From: Rhodospirillaceae bacterium
GTDB lineage: Bacteria > Pseudomonadota > Alphaproteobacteria > UBA6615
Direction of reading: 5' to 3'
NCBI GenBank assembly: GCA_018702955.1
Contig: JABJEK010000079.1
Location: 1 to 64,000, forward strand
Length of the DNA: 64,000 nt
The translations under genes and the position numbers were made by a program. The stretch's first letter is position 1. The number at the start of each line of letters is the position of its first letter. The notes below the pieces were generated by a model, which was given only the letters and a program-made list of their open reading frames with translations, was not told the DNA's origin and did no database searches. Positions 44,492-53,202 of the stretch are shown here, one piece after another.

Positions 44492-46581
44492 CGCGTGAAG
44501 CTGCCGCCTTCGGCGACCAGCCGCTCCAGCAAGGGCGACGGTGCCCAGAGCTTGCCGTGGATACCCTCGAAGGCCTTGATCTGATCGAGGATCTCGCCCA
44601 ACCCGATCTCGTCGGCCATGAACATGATGCCGCCGCGCCAACGCGGAAACGCGAAGCCATAGAGCCACATAACGTCGATGTCCGACGCGCGGCTGGCGAT
44701 GCCTTCGTCGAGAATCTTGGCCCCTTCGTTGATGGCTGCGTAAAGGCAACGCGCGCGGATCTCGTCGTCGGAGATATCGCGCCGGGTGATGCCTTGTTCC
44801 TTCGCCACGGCCGCCGCGATCCCCTCGACTTCGGGGTCGAGCTGCGGCCGCCGGCCGCCGTCTTCGTATGCGTACCAGCCCTGCCCGGCCTTGATACCGA
44901 AGCGGCCGAGTTCGCACATCCGGTCGGCCAGATGCATGTAGCGCGCATCCGGGTCGCGTTCATGGGCGAGCGACTGGCGCATACGCCAGCTCACATCGAG
45001 GCCCGACAGATCGCTCACCGCGAGCGGCCCCATGGGCATGCCCAGATCGGTCAGCACCTTGTCCACCTGCGCCGGTGAGGCCCCTTCCTCGACCACGAAA
45101 GTGGCTTCCCGCACCAGCGGCAGGCGCGATCGGTTGGCGACGAAGCCGTGACACACGCCCGCCAGCACGCCGACCTTGCCCGTGCGCTTGGCGAGCGCCA
45201 TGCCCGTGGCGATGGCGTCGGGCGCGCATTTCGCGGGCCGCACCACTTCGAGCATCCGCATCACGTTGGCGGGGGCGAAATAATGCAGGCCGATGATGTC
45301 TTGCGGCCGCGACGTGGCCGCCGCGATGGCGTCGATGTCCATGTAGGACGTGTTGGTGGCGAGGATCGCGCCCGGCTTGGCGACGGCCTCCAGCGCACCG
45401 AAGATCTGCTTTTTGACGTCCATATCCTCGAACGCGACCTCGATCACCAGATCCGCGTCCGACAGAGCGGCGTAGTCGACCGCCCCGGTGATCCGCCCCA
45501 TCCGCTCAGCTTTCGCCGCCTCATCGATGCGCCCGCGCGTGACCATGGCCGCGTAGAGCTTCTCGATCTCGGCCAGGGCCGTATCGAGGGCCTCCTGGCC
45601 GGTCTCGACGATGGTCACGGGCAGGCCTGAATCCGCCAGGCTGATGGCGATGCCGCGCCCCATGGTGCCCGCGCCGATCACGCCGGCACTGTTTATCTCC
45701 CGGGGTGCGACGTCCTTGCCGATGTCGGGAATCTTCCCCGCCTCGCGCTCGGCGAAGAACGCGTAGCGCAGCGCGGCAGACTGCCCGCTGTTCTTGCAGG
45801 CCTCGAAGCGCACCCGGTCCGCCATCACAGCCTCTTCGTAGGGCAGGCGCAGACCGTCGATGACGCTCTCGATCGCCTGATGGGGCGAGTCCTGGCCGCG
45901 AAAGCGGCTGTTTGCCAGATCGCGATACTTCTCAATTGTCGCGGCGTGTTCATTGGGCGTGCCGATCCCGTCACGCGGCTCGCTGGAGATCCGGCGCGGG
46001 GTGCCGTCGGCGAGAATCTTCTCGGCGAAGGCGATAGCACCGTCGCGCAAGTCACCCTCGAAGATTTCGTCCACGATCCCGTATTCAAGCGCGGTGGCGG
46101 CATCGATAGGCTTGCCCAGGACAATCAGCTCCAGTGCATGGTCGAGACCGGCCACACGCGGCAATCGCTGGGTACCGGCCGCACCGGGGAAGATACCGAG
46201 ATTGACCTCCGGCGTGCCCACGCGCGCGCTAAGTGACGCGACACGGAAATGGCAGCCCAGCGTGAGCTCCAACCCGCCACCCAGCGCGGTGCCGTGGATG
46301 GCGGCCACGATGGGCTTCTCGATATCGTCGAGCCGGTCGATCACGGCCATCAGATGGGGGGCGCGGGCGGGCTGGTCGAACTCGCGGATGTCGGCACCCG
46401 CCGGAAATGTACGCCCTGCGCCGATCAGCACGATCGCATCGGCATTGTCGTCGGCTACGGCGCGGTCCATCCCGGTGACGATGCCCTCGCGTACCGCGAG
46501 CCCCAGCGCGTTGACCGGCGGGTTGTCGATGGTCAGGACGGCGATCCGCCCCGCGATTTCATAGCCAACGACGTCACTCAT
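44488..46581 (-). CDS. Bifunctional enoyl-CoA hydratase/3-hydroxyacyl-CoA dehydrogenase (FadB/MFE type)
   Basis: Beta-oxidation multifunctional enzyme, 697 residues from ATG 46581. Residues 1 to about 190 are a crotonase domain with both catalytic glutamates (GGGLELTLGC; GTPEVNLG). The NAD domain starts at GVIGAGTMGRGIA, with LHYFAPANVM and the C-terminal 3-hydroxyacyl-CoA domain following. No thiolase subunit is adjacent. It could oxidise dehydroadipyl-CoA from the box route. Homologous to the protein at 55421-57550, sharing whole motifs. Its stop overlaps the old-yellow-enzyme stop. Confidence 0.95.
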   Translation of the reverse strand: MSDVVGYEIAGRIAVLTIDNPPVNALGLAVREGIVTGMDRAVADDNADAIVLIGAGRTFPAGADIREFDQPARAPHLMAVIDRLDDIEKPIVAAIHGTALGGGLELTLGCHFRVASLSARVGTPEVNLGIFPGAAGTQRLPRVAGLDHALELIVLGKPIDAATALEYGIVDEIFEGDLRDGAIAFAEKILADGTPRRISSEPRDGIGTPNEHAATIEKYRDLANSRFRGQDSPHQAIESVIDGLRLPYEEAVMADRVRFEACKNSGQSAALRYAFFAEREAGKIPDIGKDVAPREINSAGVIGAGTMGRGIAISLADSGLPVTIVETGQEALDTALAEIEKLYAAMVTRGRIDEAAKAERMGRITGAVDYAALSDADLVIEVAFEDMDVKKQIFGALEAVAKPGAILATNTSYMDIDAIAAATSRPQDIIGLHYFAPANVMRMLEVVRPAKCAPDAIATGMALAKRTGKVGVLAGVCHGFVANRSRLPLVREATFVVEEGASPAQVDKVLTDLGMPMGPLAVSDLSGLDVSWRMRQSLAHERDPDARYMHLADRMCELGRFGIKAGQGWYAYEDGGRRPQLDPEVEGIAAAVAKEQGITRRDISDDEIRARCLYAAINEGAKILDEGIASRASDIDVMWLYGFAFPRWRGGIMFMADEIGLGEILDQIKAFEGIHGKLWAPSPLLERLVAEGGSFTR

Positions 46582-46622
46582 GTTCAACTCCCGGTTCCCA
46601 CGCATGTCTGTGCAAAATTCAT

Positions 46623-46650
46623 CGCGTGGCTCTAGAATACGCGCCACGCG
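46623..46650. promoter_or_regulatory. Inverted repeat with embedded -10-like TAGAAT
   Basis: CGCGTGGC and GCCACGCG arms enclose 12 bases containing TAGAAT (46633-46638), in the gap between the divergent FadB-like and MaoC genes. The layout suggests a repressor site over a promoter. Confidence 0.45.
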
Positions 46651-46697
46651 CGGCATGATGCGCAAGCCCACATGGCTGGTCAAACGGAGCAGGAAAA

Positions 46698-47171
46698 TTG
46701 TCTCATTACGCGCACCCCGATGAATTCCTCGACAAGGTCGGCCAGGAGCTCGGCCTCAGCGACTGGGTCACGATCGACCAGGCGCAGATCGACGCCTTCG
46801 CCGAGGTCACCAACGATCACCAATGGCTGCATGTGGACCCGGTTCGTGCTGCCGAGGAGATGCCGACCGGCACGACCATCGCCCACGGCTTCCTCGTGCT
46901 CTCACTGATCCCGGGGCTGAGCTATCCGTTTTTCCAGGTCGACAACCTCGCCCACACGATCAACTACGGGCTGAACAAAGTGCGGTTCACGGCCATGGTG
47001 CCGGTGAATTCGCGGGTCCGGTTGCGCCAGTCACTGGCGAGCGCGGAGAAACGCCCTGACGGCAGCGTGCATCTGGTACTCGACGGCATCATTGAGCTGG
47101 AAGGCAGCGAACGGCCCGCCGTGGTCACCCAGACCGTCCGGCTGCTGTTTCCCGAAGCGATCGGGTCCTGA
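46698..47171 (+). CDS. MaoC-family dehydratase
   Basis: Hot-dog-fold (R)-specific enoyl-CoA hydratase-like protein of 157 residues. The catalytic pattern is FAEVTNDHQWLHVDP, with Asp and His in the usual hydratase 2 positions, and TTIAHGFLVLSLI follows. The start is TTG 46698: GGAG is eight bases upstream and no ATG fits. It lies seven bases before the APH-type kinase gene, so both act on the same CoA ester pathway. Confidence 0.9.
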   Translation: MSHYAHPDEFLDKVGQELGLSDWVTIDQAQIDAFAEVTNDHQWLHVDPVRAAEEMPTGTTIAHGFLVLSLIPGLSYPFFQVDNLAHTINYGLNKVRFTAMVPVNSRVRLRQSLASAEKRPDGSVHLVLDGIIELEGSERPAVVTQTVRLLFPEAIGS

Positions 47172-47178
47172 GAACATC

Positions 47179-48252
47179 ATGAGCCCCGCCGACCGCACAT
47201 TTTCGCGCACCGACCAGGTGGTGCCGGTGCTGGACCAGCATCGGTTCGACGATACGGCGCTCATCGCCTGGATGACCGCCAACATCGACGGCTTCGAAGG
47301 CCCAATCGAACTCGCCCAGTTCCAGGGCGGCATGTCTAACCCGACCTTCCTGCTGACCGACGCGAACAAGCGGCGCTACGTCTTGCGCAAGAAACCGCCG
47401 GGCGAGCTGCTGCCGTCTGCCCACGCCGTGGACCGGGAACATCGCATCACGTCGGCTTTGGCCGACACACCGGTACCCGTCGTGCGGACGTTGGCCCTGT
47501 GTGAAGACACCTCGATTGTCGGCACCGAGTTCTTCCTGATGGACCATGCCGACGGGCGGGTGTTCCACGATCCATCGCTGCCGGATCTGTTGCCCGACGA
47601 ACGCGCCGCAGTCTCGGCATCGATGATCGAGACGCTTGCGGCCCTGCATCAGGTGGACTTCGACGCGGTGGGCCTCGGTGACTACGGCCGGGTCGGCGGC
47701 TATATGGGCCGCCAGGTCGCGCGCTGGTCGAAGCAGTATGAGGCGTCCAAGACCGATGACCTGCCCGAGATGGACAATCTCATGGCCTGGCTGCCGGACA
47801 ACATGCCCGACGACAGTGAGACCACCATCGTGCATGGGGATTTCAGGCTGGAGAACCTGATCATCGCCCATGACGAACCCAGGGTGATCGCGGTGCTGGA
47901 CTGGGAGCTCTCGACTTTGGGACATCCCCTTTCGGACCTCGCCTACAACTGCCTGCCGTACCACTGGCCGGAGGAATCCTTCGGTGATATGCGCGGGCTC
48001 GACGCGTCGACGCCGGGCATTCCAAGCGAGGCGGATTACGTGGCCGCCTATTGCAAACACACCGGCCGCGACACGATCGAGGACTGGAACTTCTATCTGG
48101 TGCTGTCCCTGTTTCGCCTCGCGGCGATTATCCAGGGCGTCTACTACCGCGGGCTCCAGGGCAACGCCTCGTCGCCCGAAGCTCTGTTGCGGCGCGACCT
48201 GACGCGGCAATTGTCGATCCGGGCATGGGGTTTGGTCGAGGGCGGCGACTGA
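47179..48252 (+). CDS. APH-type phosphotransferase (ACAD10/11 and LvaA-like)
   Basis: Kinase-fold protein of 357 residues from ATG 47179. The catalytic loop HGDFRLENL begins at residue 219 and the metal site DWELSTLGHPLSDLAY at 241. This is the family fused to or paired with ACAD10/ACAD11 acyl-CoA dehydrogenases and homologous to LvaA of levulinate catabolism, which phosphorylates the 4-hydroxyl of a hydroxyacyl-CoA. An antibiotic kinase is very unlikely. An ACAD partner candidate is at 53199-54434 and an SDR at 54534-55301. Confidence 0.88.
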   Translation: MSPADRTFSRTDQVVPVLDQHRFDDTALIAWMTANIDGFEGPIELAQFQGGMSNPTFLLTDANKRRYVLRKKPPGELLPSAHAVDREHRITSALADTPVPVVRTLALCEDTSIVGTEFFLMDHADGRVFHDPSLPDLLPDERAAVSASMIETLAALHQVDFDAVGLGDYGRVGGYMGRQVARWSKQYEASKTDDLPEMDNLMAWLPDNMPDDSETTIVHGDFRLENLIIAHDEPRVIAVLDWELSTLGHPLSDLAYNCLPYHWPEESFGDMRGLDASTPGIPSEADYVAAYCKHTGRDTIEDWNFYLVLSLFRLAAIIQGVYYRGLQGNASSPEALLRRDLTRQLSIRAWGLVEGGD

Positions 48253-48263
48253 ATCCAGAAAAA

Positions 48264-48337
48264 CGTCATACGCGGACTTGATCCACGTATCTCACAAAGA
48301 CCGAGACGAGATACCCGCATCAAGTGCGGGTATGACG
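48264..48337. repeat. Palindromic repeat cluster B: head-to-head pair
   Basis: Forward copy 48268-48290 (ATACGCGGA/TCCACGTAT, one mismatch, loop CTTGA) and reverse copy 48311-48333 (ATACCCGCA/TGCGGGTAT, loop TCAAG), joined by a 20-base linker with ACCGAGACGAG. Lies between the kinase stop and the convergent hydrolase stop. Confidence 0.95.
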
Positions 48338-48356
48338 AATGTTAGAAAATCTGAGG

Positions 48357-49604
48357 TCAGGAACCGCCGCCTGCCAACTCGAGCATCGCGCCCAGCAGAA
48401 CCTGGCCACCGGCGCTCACCCATTCGGGCTTGGCGTCCTCGACCTCGTTGTGGCTGATTCCGTCGACGCACGGGATGAAAATCATCGACGTCGGCGCGAC
48501 CGCCGCCACGTTGCACGCATCATGGCCCGCACCCGAGATAATCTCGCGGGCGGACAATTCGCGGCTCTCAGCGGCGTTGCGCACGGCGGCGACACAACGC
48601 GCATCGAACACGATCGGTGCGATATAGAAAATTTCCTCGAAGCTGCTCTCGAGCCCGATCTCCGAGACGATCTTATCCATGCCTTCGCGCAGCTTGGCAT
48701 CCATGTCGCGCAGGATGTCGTCGTCGGGGTGGCGGAACTCCGCGGTCATGAAGACCTGGCCCGGGATCACGTTGCGCGAGTTGGGATAGGATTCGATCAT
48801 CCCGACGGTCGAACGGCCGTCGGGCGCGTTGTCCATGCCGACCCGGTGGACCAGCTCGACGATCCGCGCCGCGCCGACCAGCGCGTCCTTGCGGCGCTCC
48901 ATGGGCGTGGTGCCGGCGTGGGATTCCTGACCCGTCAGCGTGATCTCGTACCAGCGCTGGCCCTGGGCGCCGGTGACCACGCCGATGGTGATCTCCTCGT
49001 CTTCCAGAATAGGGCCCTGCTCGATATGGGCTTCCACATAGGCGTGCAGATCACGCCCGCCGACGGGCAGATCGCCCGCATAACCGATCCGTTCCAGTTC
49101 CTGGCCGATGGTCAGCCCGTCCGTGTCGGCCCGGGACAGGCCATGTTCGAGCGAGAACTGGCCGCCGAAGACACCCGACGAGATCATCGCCGGGGCGAAA
49201 CGGCTGCCTTCTTCGTTGGTCCAGACCACCACCTCGATCGGGTGTTCGGTCTCATAGTCGAGATCGTTGAGGCTGCGGATGACCTCAAGGCCTGCGAGGA
49301 CACCGTAAATTCCGTCGAAGCGCCCGCCGGTCGGCTGGGTGTCGAGATGGCTGCCGGTGACCACCGGCGGCAGGGAATCGTCCCGCCCGGCGCGGCGGGC
49401 GAAGATGTTGCCCATCTGATCGACGGTGACGGTACAGCCGGCGGCCTCGCACCAGGCGACGAACAGGTCGCGCGCCTCACGGTCGAGATCGGTCAGCGCG
49501 AGGCGGCGGCTGCCGCCTTTCTCCGTCGGACCGATTTCAGCGATGTCCATGATCGACTGCCACAGGCGGTCGCCGTCTATCGAGAGATTACGCGGTTCGT
49601 TCAT
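48357..49604 (-). CDS. M20-family Zn-dependent amidase (hydantoinase/carbamoylase type)
   Basis: Di-metal amidohydrolase of 415 residues from ATG 49604. Metal motifs SHLDTQPTGGRFDG and TNEEGSRFAPAM match the N-carbamoyl-amino-acid hydrolase, allantoate amidohydrolase and beta-ureidopropionase group. Which ureido or formamidino substrate is used cannot be told apart by reading. It is divergent from a gamma-glutamyltransferase and one gene away from a deaminase-like amidohydrolase, hinting at use of nitrogen compounds. Confidence 0.9.
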   Translation of the reverse strand: MNEPRNLSIDGDRLWQSIMDIAEIGPTEKGGSRRLALTDLDREARDLFVAWCEAAGCTVTVDQMGNIFARRAGRDDSLPPVVTGSHLDTQPTGGRFDGIYGVLAGLEVIRSLNDLDYETEHPIEVVVWTNEEGSRFAPAMISSGVFGGQFSLEHGLSRADTDGLTIGQELERIGYAGDLPVGGRDLHAYVEAHIEQGPILEDEEITIGVVTGAQGQRWYEITLTGQESHAGTTPMERRKDALVGAARIVELVHRVGMDNAPDGRSTVGMIESYPNSRNVIPGQVFMTAEFRHPDDDILRDMDAKLREGMDKIVSEIGLESSFEEIFYIAPIVFDARCVAAVRNAAESRELSAREIISGAGHDACNVAAVAPTSMIFIPCVDGISHNEVEDAKPEWVSAGGQVLLGAMLELAGGGS

Positions 49605-49705
49605 GGCGGGCATTCCGGGATGGGGTGGGAGAAGCGGTTTCGCCCATGATAGCTTGTCCGGCCCCATCCTCACAGATCACCTTCGCACTGACTGGGTTGC
49701 AAAAC

Positions 49706-51328
49706 ATGGACACGCAAACCGGACGGCCGGTCACACTGGCGCCCAACGGGCTCGTCACCTCCCCCCATTCGCTCGCCTCGGCTGCGGGGGTCGACGTGCT
49801 GCGCGCCGGCGGTTCCGCCGTGGATGCGGCGATGGCCACAAGCGCGGCGCTGGCGGTGCTGTACCCGCACATGACGAGCCTCGGCGGCGACGCCTTCTGG
49901 CTGATCCATGACGCCAAGACCGGCGCGGTCAAATATCTGAACGGCGGCGGCCGCGCGGCGGCGGGCGGCACGCTGGAGGCCATGGCAGATCGCGGCCTGA
50001 CCGACATTCCCTTCCGTGGCGTGGTCCCCGCGACCCTGACGGTGCCCGGCGCGCTGGCGAGCTGGGACGAAGCCCACAAGGCCTATGGCCGCCTGCCCCT
50101 GGTCCGCATCCTCGAATCAGCCATCGGCTATGCCCGCGACGGATTCCCGGTCACCGAGCGGCTGGCAGGGCACATCGTTGAGCGCCATGACGACCTCGTG
50201 GATCATGAGCATTCCGCACGTATTTTTCTCCCCGACGGGACGCCACCAGCGGCCGGCACGAAACTGGTCAATCCCGATCTCGCCCGCAGCCTCGAACGCT
50301 TTGCCGCAGATGGCTGGGCGGGCTTCTATGAGGGTGAGACCGCCACCGAGATGGCGCGCTTCGCGGCCGAACGAGGTGGTGTTTTCACGGCAGAGGATTT
50401 CGCCAATCAGAAAGCCCGATGGGGCGAGCCGCTGGTCGGCGAGTATCGCGGCGTCACCGTCTACAACACCCCGCCACCGACCCAGGGCTTCACGGTGCTG
50501 GAGATGCTCAACCTGATCGAGCCGTTCGATCTGCACAAGATGGAATTCCTGAGCGCCGATCACATCCACCTGCTGGTGCAGGCCAAGCAGATCGCGTTTC
50601 ATGACCGCGACCTTTTGTTGGCCGACCCCGATTTCGTGGATGTCCCGATCGACCAGCTGATCTCCAAGGCCTATGCCGACGAGCGACGCGCGCTGATCGA
50701 CATGCAGAAGGCCCTGCCCTGGAACAAGGTGCCGTCCCATGGCAGCCTCGCGGGCGACACGGTCTACATGGCCGCCATCGATAGCGAGGGCAACGCGGTA
50801 TCCCTGATCCAGAGCCTGTTCGCGGCCTTCGGATCGGGCGTGGTCGCGGGAAACACCGGGGTCATGCTGCAGAACCGGGCGAGTTACTTCTCGCTCGACC
50901 CTGCACATCCGAACCGGCTCGAACCGGGCAAGATCCCGCTGCACACGTTGATGGCGTCGATGTCCAAGCGCGGCGGCGATCTCTGGTCCGTGCTCGGCAC
51001 CCAGGGGGCCGATGGGCAACCGCAGATCCAGTTGCAACTGCTGACGGACATGATCGATTTCGGTTTGAATATTCAAGAGGCGCTGGAACTGCCGCGCTTC
51101 CTGTCCGGGCGCATCTCGCTCGGCGAGGCGCGCGACATGCTGCACCTGGAGGGGCGCATGCCGGAGGCGACCTTCGACGGACTGGCGGCCCGTGGCCACA
51201 AGATGAATCGCTGGGCCGACTGGAACAACCGCGCGGGCCACGCCCACGGCATCGTCATCGAGCCCGGGTCGGGCCTCTACACGGGCGGGTCCGACCCACG
51301 CTCCGACGGCGCGGCGGTTGGGTATTAG
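49706..51328 (+). CDS. ggt: Gamma-glutamyltransferase family protein
   Basis: N-terminal nucleophile hydrolase, 540 residues from ATG 49706. It begins with VTSPHSLASAAGVDVLRAGG, has PHMTSLGGDAFW, and the processing/nucleophile threonine is likely in GDTVYMAAID, where classical enzymes have T(T)H. No signal peptide is apparent, which favours a cytoplasmic GGT-like amidase (such as acylase or oxamate-type members) rather than a periplasmic glutathione hydrolase. The C-terminus SDPRSDGAAVGY is repeated by the second homologue at the window end. Confidence 0.9.
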   Translation: MDTQTGRPVTLAPNGLVTSPHSLASAAGVDVLRAGGSAVDAAMATSAALAVLYPHMTSLGGDAFWLIHDAKTGAVKYLNGGGRAAAGGTLEAMADRGLTDIPFRGVVPATLTVPGALASWDEAHKAYGRLPLVRILESAIGYARDGFPVTERLAGHIVERHDDLVDHEHSARIFLPDGTPPAAGTKLVNPDLARSLERFAADGWAGFYEGETATEMARFAAERGGVFTAEDFANQKARWGEPLVGEYRGVTVYNTPPPTQGFTVLEMLNLIEPFDLHKMEFLSADHIHLLVQAKQIAFHDRDLLLADPDFVDVPIDQLISKAYADERRALIDMQKALPWNKVPSHGSLAGDTVYMAAIDSEGNAVSLIQSLFAAFGSGVVAGNTGVMLQNRASYFSLDPAHPNRLEPGKIPLHTLMASMSKRGGDLWSVLGTQGADGQPQIQLQLLTDMIDFGLNIQEALELPRFLSGRISLGEARDMLHLEGRMPEATFDGLAARGHKMNRWADWNNRAGHAHGIVIEPGSGLYTGGSDPRSDGAAVGY

Positions 51329-51342
51329 CGGAAAACCCTCAT

Positions 51343-51479
51343 CGTCATGCCCGGACTTGATCCGGGCATCTCACTTGGACCGAGACAAGATACGCGGATC
51401 AAGTCCGCGTATGACGGTATTGGTATAGCGTCTACTACGACACCTTCACGTCATACCCGCACTTGATGCGGATATCTCC
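51343..51479. repeat. Palindromic repeat cluster C: three copies
   Basis: Copies at 51347-51369 (forward; ATGCCCGGA/TCCGGGCAT), 51390-51412 (reverse; ATACGCGGA/TCCGCGTAT) and 51453-51475 (forward; ATACCCGCA/TGCGGATAT, one mismatch). The first two form the usual head-to-head doublet. Located after the ggt stop. Confidence 0.95.
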
Positions 51480-51484
51480 CACAA

Positions 51485-51549
51485 CCTCATGCTGAGCCTG
51501 TCGAAGTCTGAGGTTGCCGCCCTCTCCTTCGACAAGCTCAGGATGAAGG
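51485..51549. repeat. Facing CTTCGACAAGCTCAG-type REP sequences
   Basis: CTGAGCCTGTCGAAG (51492-51506) and CTTCGACAAGCTCAG (51527-51541) form a 15-base inverted repeat with one mismatch and a 20-base loop, the first also flanked by CCTCA/TGAGG. This is a second repeat family, widely seen in proteobacteria, inserted next to cluster C. Confidence 0.9.
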
Positions 51550-51571
51550 CTTTATTCGAGACACAGAATTG

Positions 51572-52807
51572 TTACGGCCGGTGCAGTTCGACCGCCGAAC
51601 GGGTGAAGGTCCGCCGGCCAGCCTTGAAGCCGAAGCGCGCCTCGGCGTTGATCGCCACCGCGTCGGCCGCCGTCTCCGCATCCCAAACCACGAGGTCCGC
51701 AGCGTTGCCGACGGCGACGCCATAATCCTCACGCCCGAGGAACTTCGCTGGCCGATCGGTCATCATGGCGAAGCATTCGGTCAGCTCGTCGCGCGTGCCG
51801 CGCTGGGCGACATTGGCGTACATGTTGGCGATCCGCATCAGCGAGCCGTCGCCGAAGGGCGTGAACGGGTTGAGGATGTTGTTGGTCGACAGGCAGCAAT
51901 TCACGCCGTGGGCCGCAAGCGCATTGCCGTCGGCCACGCCGCGCATCACGGAATGGTCCTGGTGCCGCCCGACGGTGAACAGGTCGGTCGCCGGCAGCAC
52001 GGTCAGGGTCACACCGCTGTCGGACATCAGCTTGCCCAGATCGGCCAGTTTTTCCGGCGGCATGGATGAATATTTCGAGCCATGGCCGACGGCGACCCGG
52101 CCGCCCCAGCCGAGTTTGTCGGCGAGTTCGCAGACCTGATAGATGTCGAGATGATCATGGTTGGGGCCGACATCCAGATGGATGTCCACGTCCACATCAT
52201 ATTCCTTGGCGAGCTCGAAGATGCGGGCGATCTGCCCCGGGCCGTCATCGTCATAGCTCGGCGCACCGCCGATGGCGGTCGCACCGCGTTCCAGCGTGGC
52301 GACCAGATTGGCGTCGCCTTCGGGCACCCCGGTCCAGCCTTCCTGAAGGAAGACACAGAGCTGCAGATCGATCGCCCAGGCATAGTCCTTGGCCAGCTGT
52401 TCCAGCGCATCGACGCTCTTCAGGCCCACATTGGGATCGACCTCCACATGGGTGCGCATATGGGTGCAGCCATGGGCGATCGCGGTCTCGAGCGACGCGC
52501 CGGCGCGCTTGTAGACGTCTTCCACCGTGAAGCCCGGCTTTACCGCCGAGACGCGGCGCATATGGTCCACGCCGCGATCCGGTGCGGGTTCGGAGCGGTC
52601 GAGAAGGCGCGACTTGTCGAGATGGATATGGGTCTCGATCAGCCCGCCGGAGACGAGCCCGCCTGCGACATCGAGGCTCTCGCCCCCTTCGGGGAGCCCC
52701 GCCTCGACAGCCACGATGCGGCCGTCGGCAATCCCGATATCCTGCAGCGGCGCACCTGCGTCACCACCGACAACCCGCGCATTGCGCAGTACCAGATCCA
52801 AAGTCAT
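51572..52807 (-). CDS. Amidohydrolase, cytosine deaminase-like
   Basis: Metal-dependent hydrolase of 411 residues. Metal motif ETHIHLDK, the paired histidine segment THMRTHVEVD, VGHGS and the C-terminal NNILNPFTPFGDGSLMRIAN resemble CodA-type cytosine deaminases and N-isopropylammelide/isocytosine-like deaminases. The substrate is uncertain. It is followed on the same strand by nothing and preceded by the monooxygenase-like gene (65-base gap), with an M20 carbamoylase nearby. Confidence 0.88.
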   Translation of the reverse strand: MTLDLVLRNARVVGGDAGAPLQDIGIADGRIVAVEAGLPEGGESLDVAGGLVSGGLIETHIHLDKSRLLDRSEPAPDRGVDHMRRVSAVKPGFTVEDVYKRAGASLETAIAHGCTHMRTHVEVDPNVGLKSVDALEQLAKDYAWAIDLQLCVFLQEGWTGVPEGDANLVATLERGATAIGGAPSYDDDGPGQIARIFELAKEYDVDVDIHLDVGPNHDHLDIYQVCELADKLGWGGRVAVGHGSKYSSMPPEKLADLGKLMSDSGVTLTVLPATDLFTVGRHQDHSVMRGVADGNALAAHGVNCCLSTNNILNPFTPFGDGSLMRIANMYANVAQRGTRDELTECFAMMTDRPAKFLGREDYGVAVGNAADLVVWDAETAADAVAINAEARFGFKAGRRTFTRSAVELHRP

Positions 52808-52872
52808 ATCTCACTCCCCCGTATGTTCCGGACTTCAGCGCGGCCCGGAGACCCAACCCGCGCCATGTATCG

Positions 52873-53202
52873 CTATTCCTTCGCCGGCGCCTCGGCGCGT
52901 TCGTCGGGTCCATAGTCGCGCAGCACCTCGGCCACCCGCAGGCGGTAATTCTCGAAGATACCGCCGCGCCCCTTCGCTTGTGCGATCCGGTGTTCGGCGT
53001 GGGTGCGCCAGGCCTTGACCGCCTCCTCGTCGCGAAAGAACGACAGGGCCAGATACTTGCCCGGGTTGTAGAGGCTCTCGAACCGCTCGACCGAGAGGAA
53101 CCCGTCGATCTTTTCAAGCTCGCTCGCCAGGTCGTGGGCAACCCCGAGATAGTCGTCGAGGCGTCCCTCGGCCGGCCAGACCTCGAAGATAACGGCGATC
53201 AT
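52873..53202 (-). CDS. Antibiotic biosynthesis monooxygenase (ABM)-fold protein
   Basis: Dimeric alpha/beta-barrel protein of 109 residues. Seen features: [19 protein letters not shown], then [16 protein letters not shown] and [15 protein letters not shown], the usual ABM pattern. Members include quinol monooxygenases and heme-degrading proteins, but many are of unknown use. It overlaps the acyl-CoA dehydrogenase stop by four bases (ATGA), indicating coupling, so a part in the same pathway is likely. Confidence 0.88.
   Translation of the reverse strand: MIAVIFEVWPAEGRLDDYLGVAHDLASELEKIDGFLSVERFESLYNPGKYLALSFFRDEEAVKAWRTHAEHRIAQAKGRGGIFENYRLRVAEVLRDYGPDERAEAPAKE

Noticed and set aside
41279..46581. 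A complete 2-aminobenzoyl-CoA pathway around RidA, SDR and old-yellow-enzyme
   Set aside because: The defining two-domain 2-aminobenzoyl-CoA monooxygenase/reductase is absent; the suggestion remains only a possible reason for the RidA.
47179..48252. Aminoglycoside resistance kinase
   Set aside because: The fold is shared, but sequence (DWELSTLGHPLSDLAY) and context with MaoC and ACAD-like genes match the acyl-CoA-linked group.
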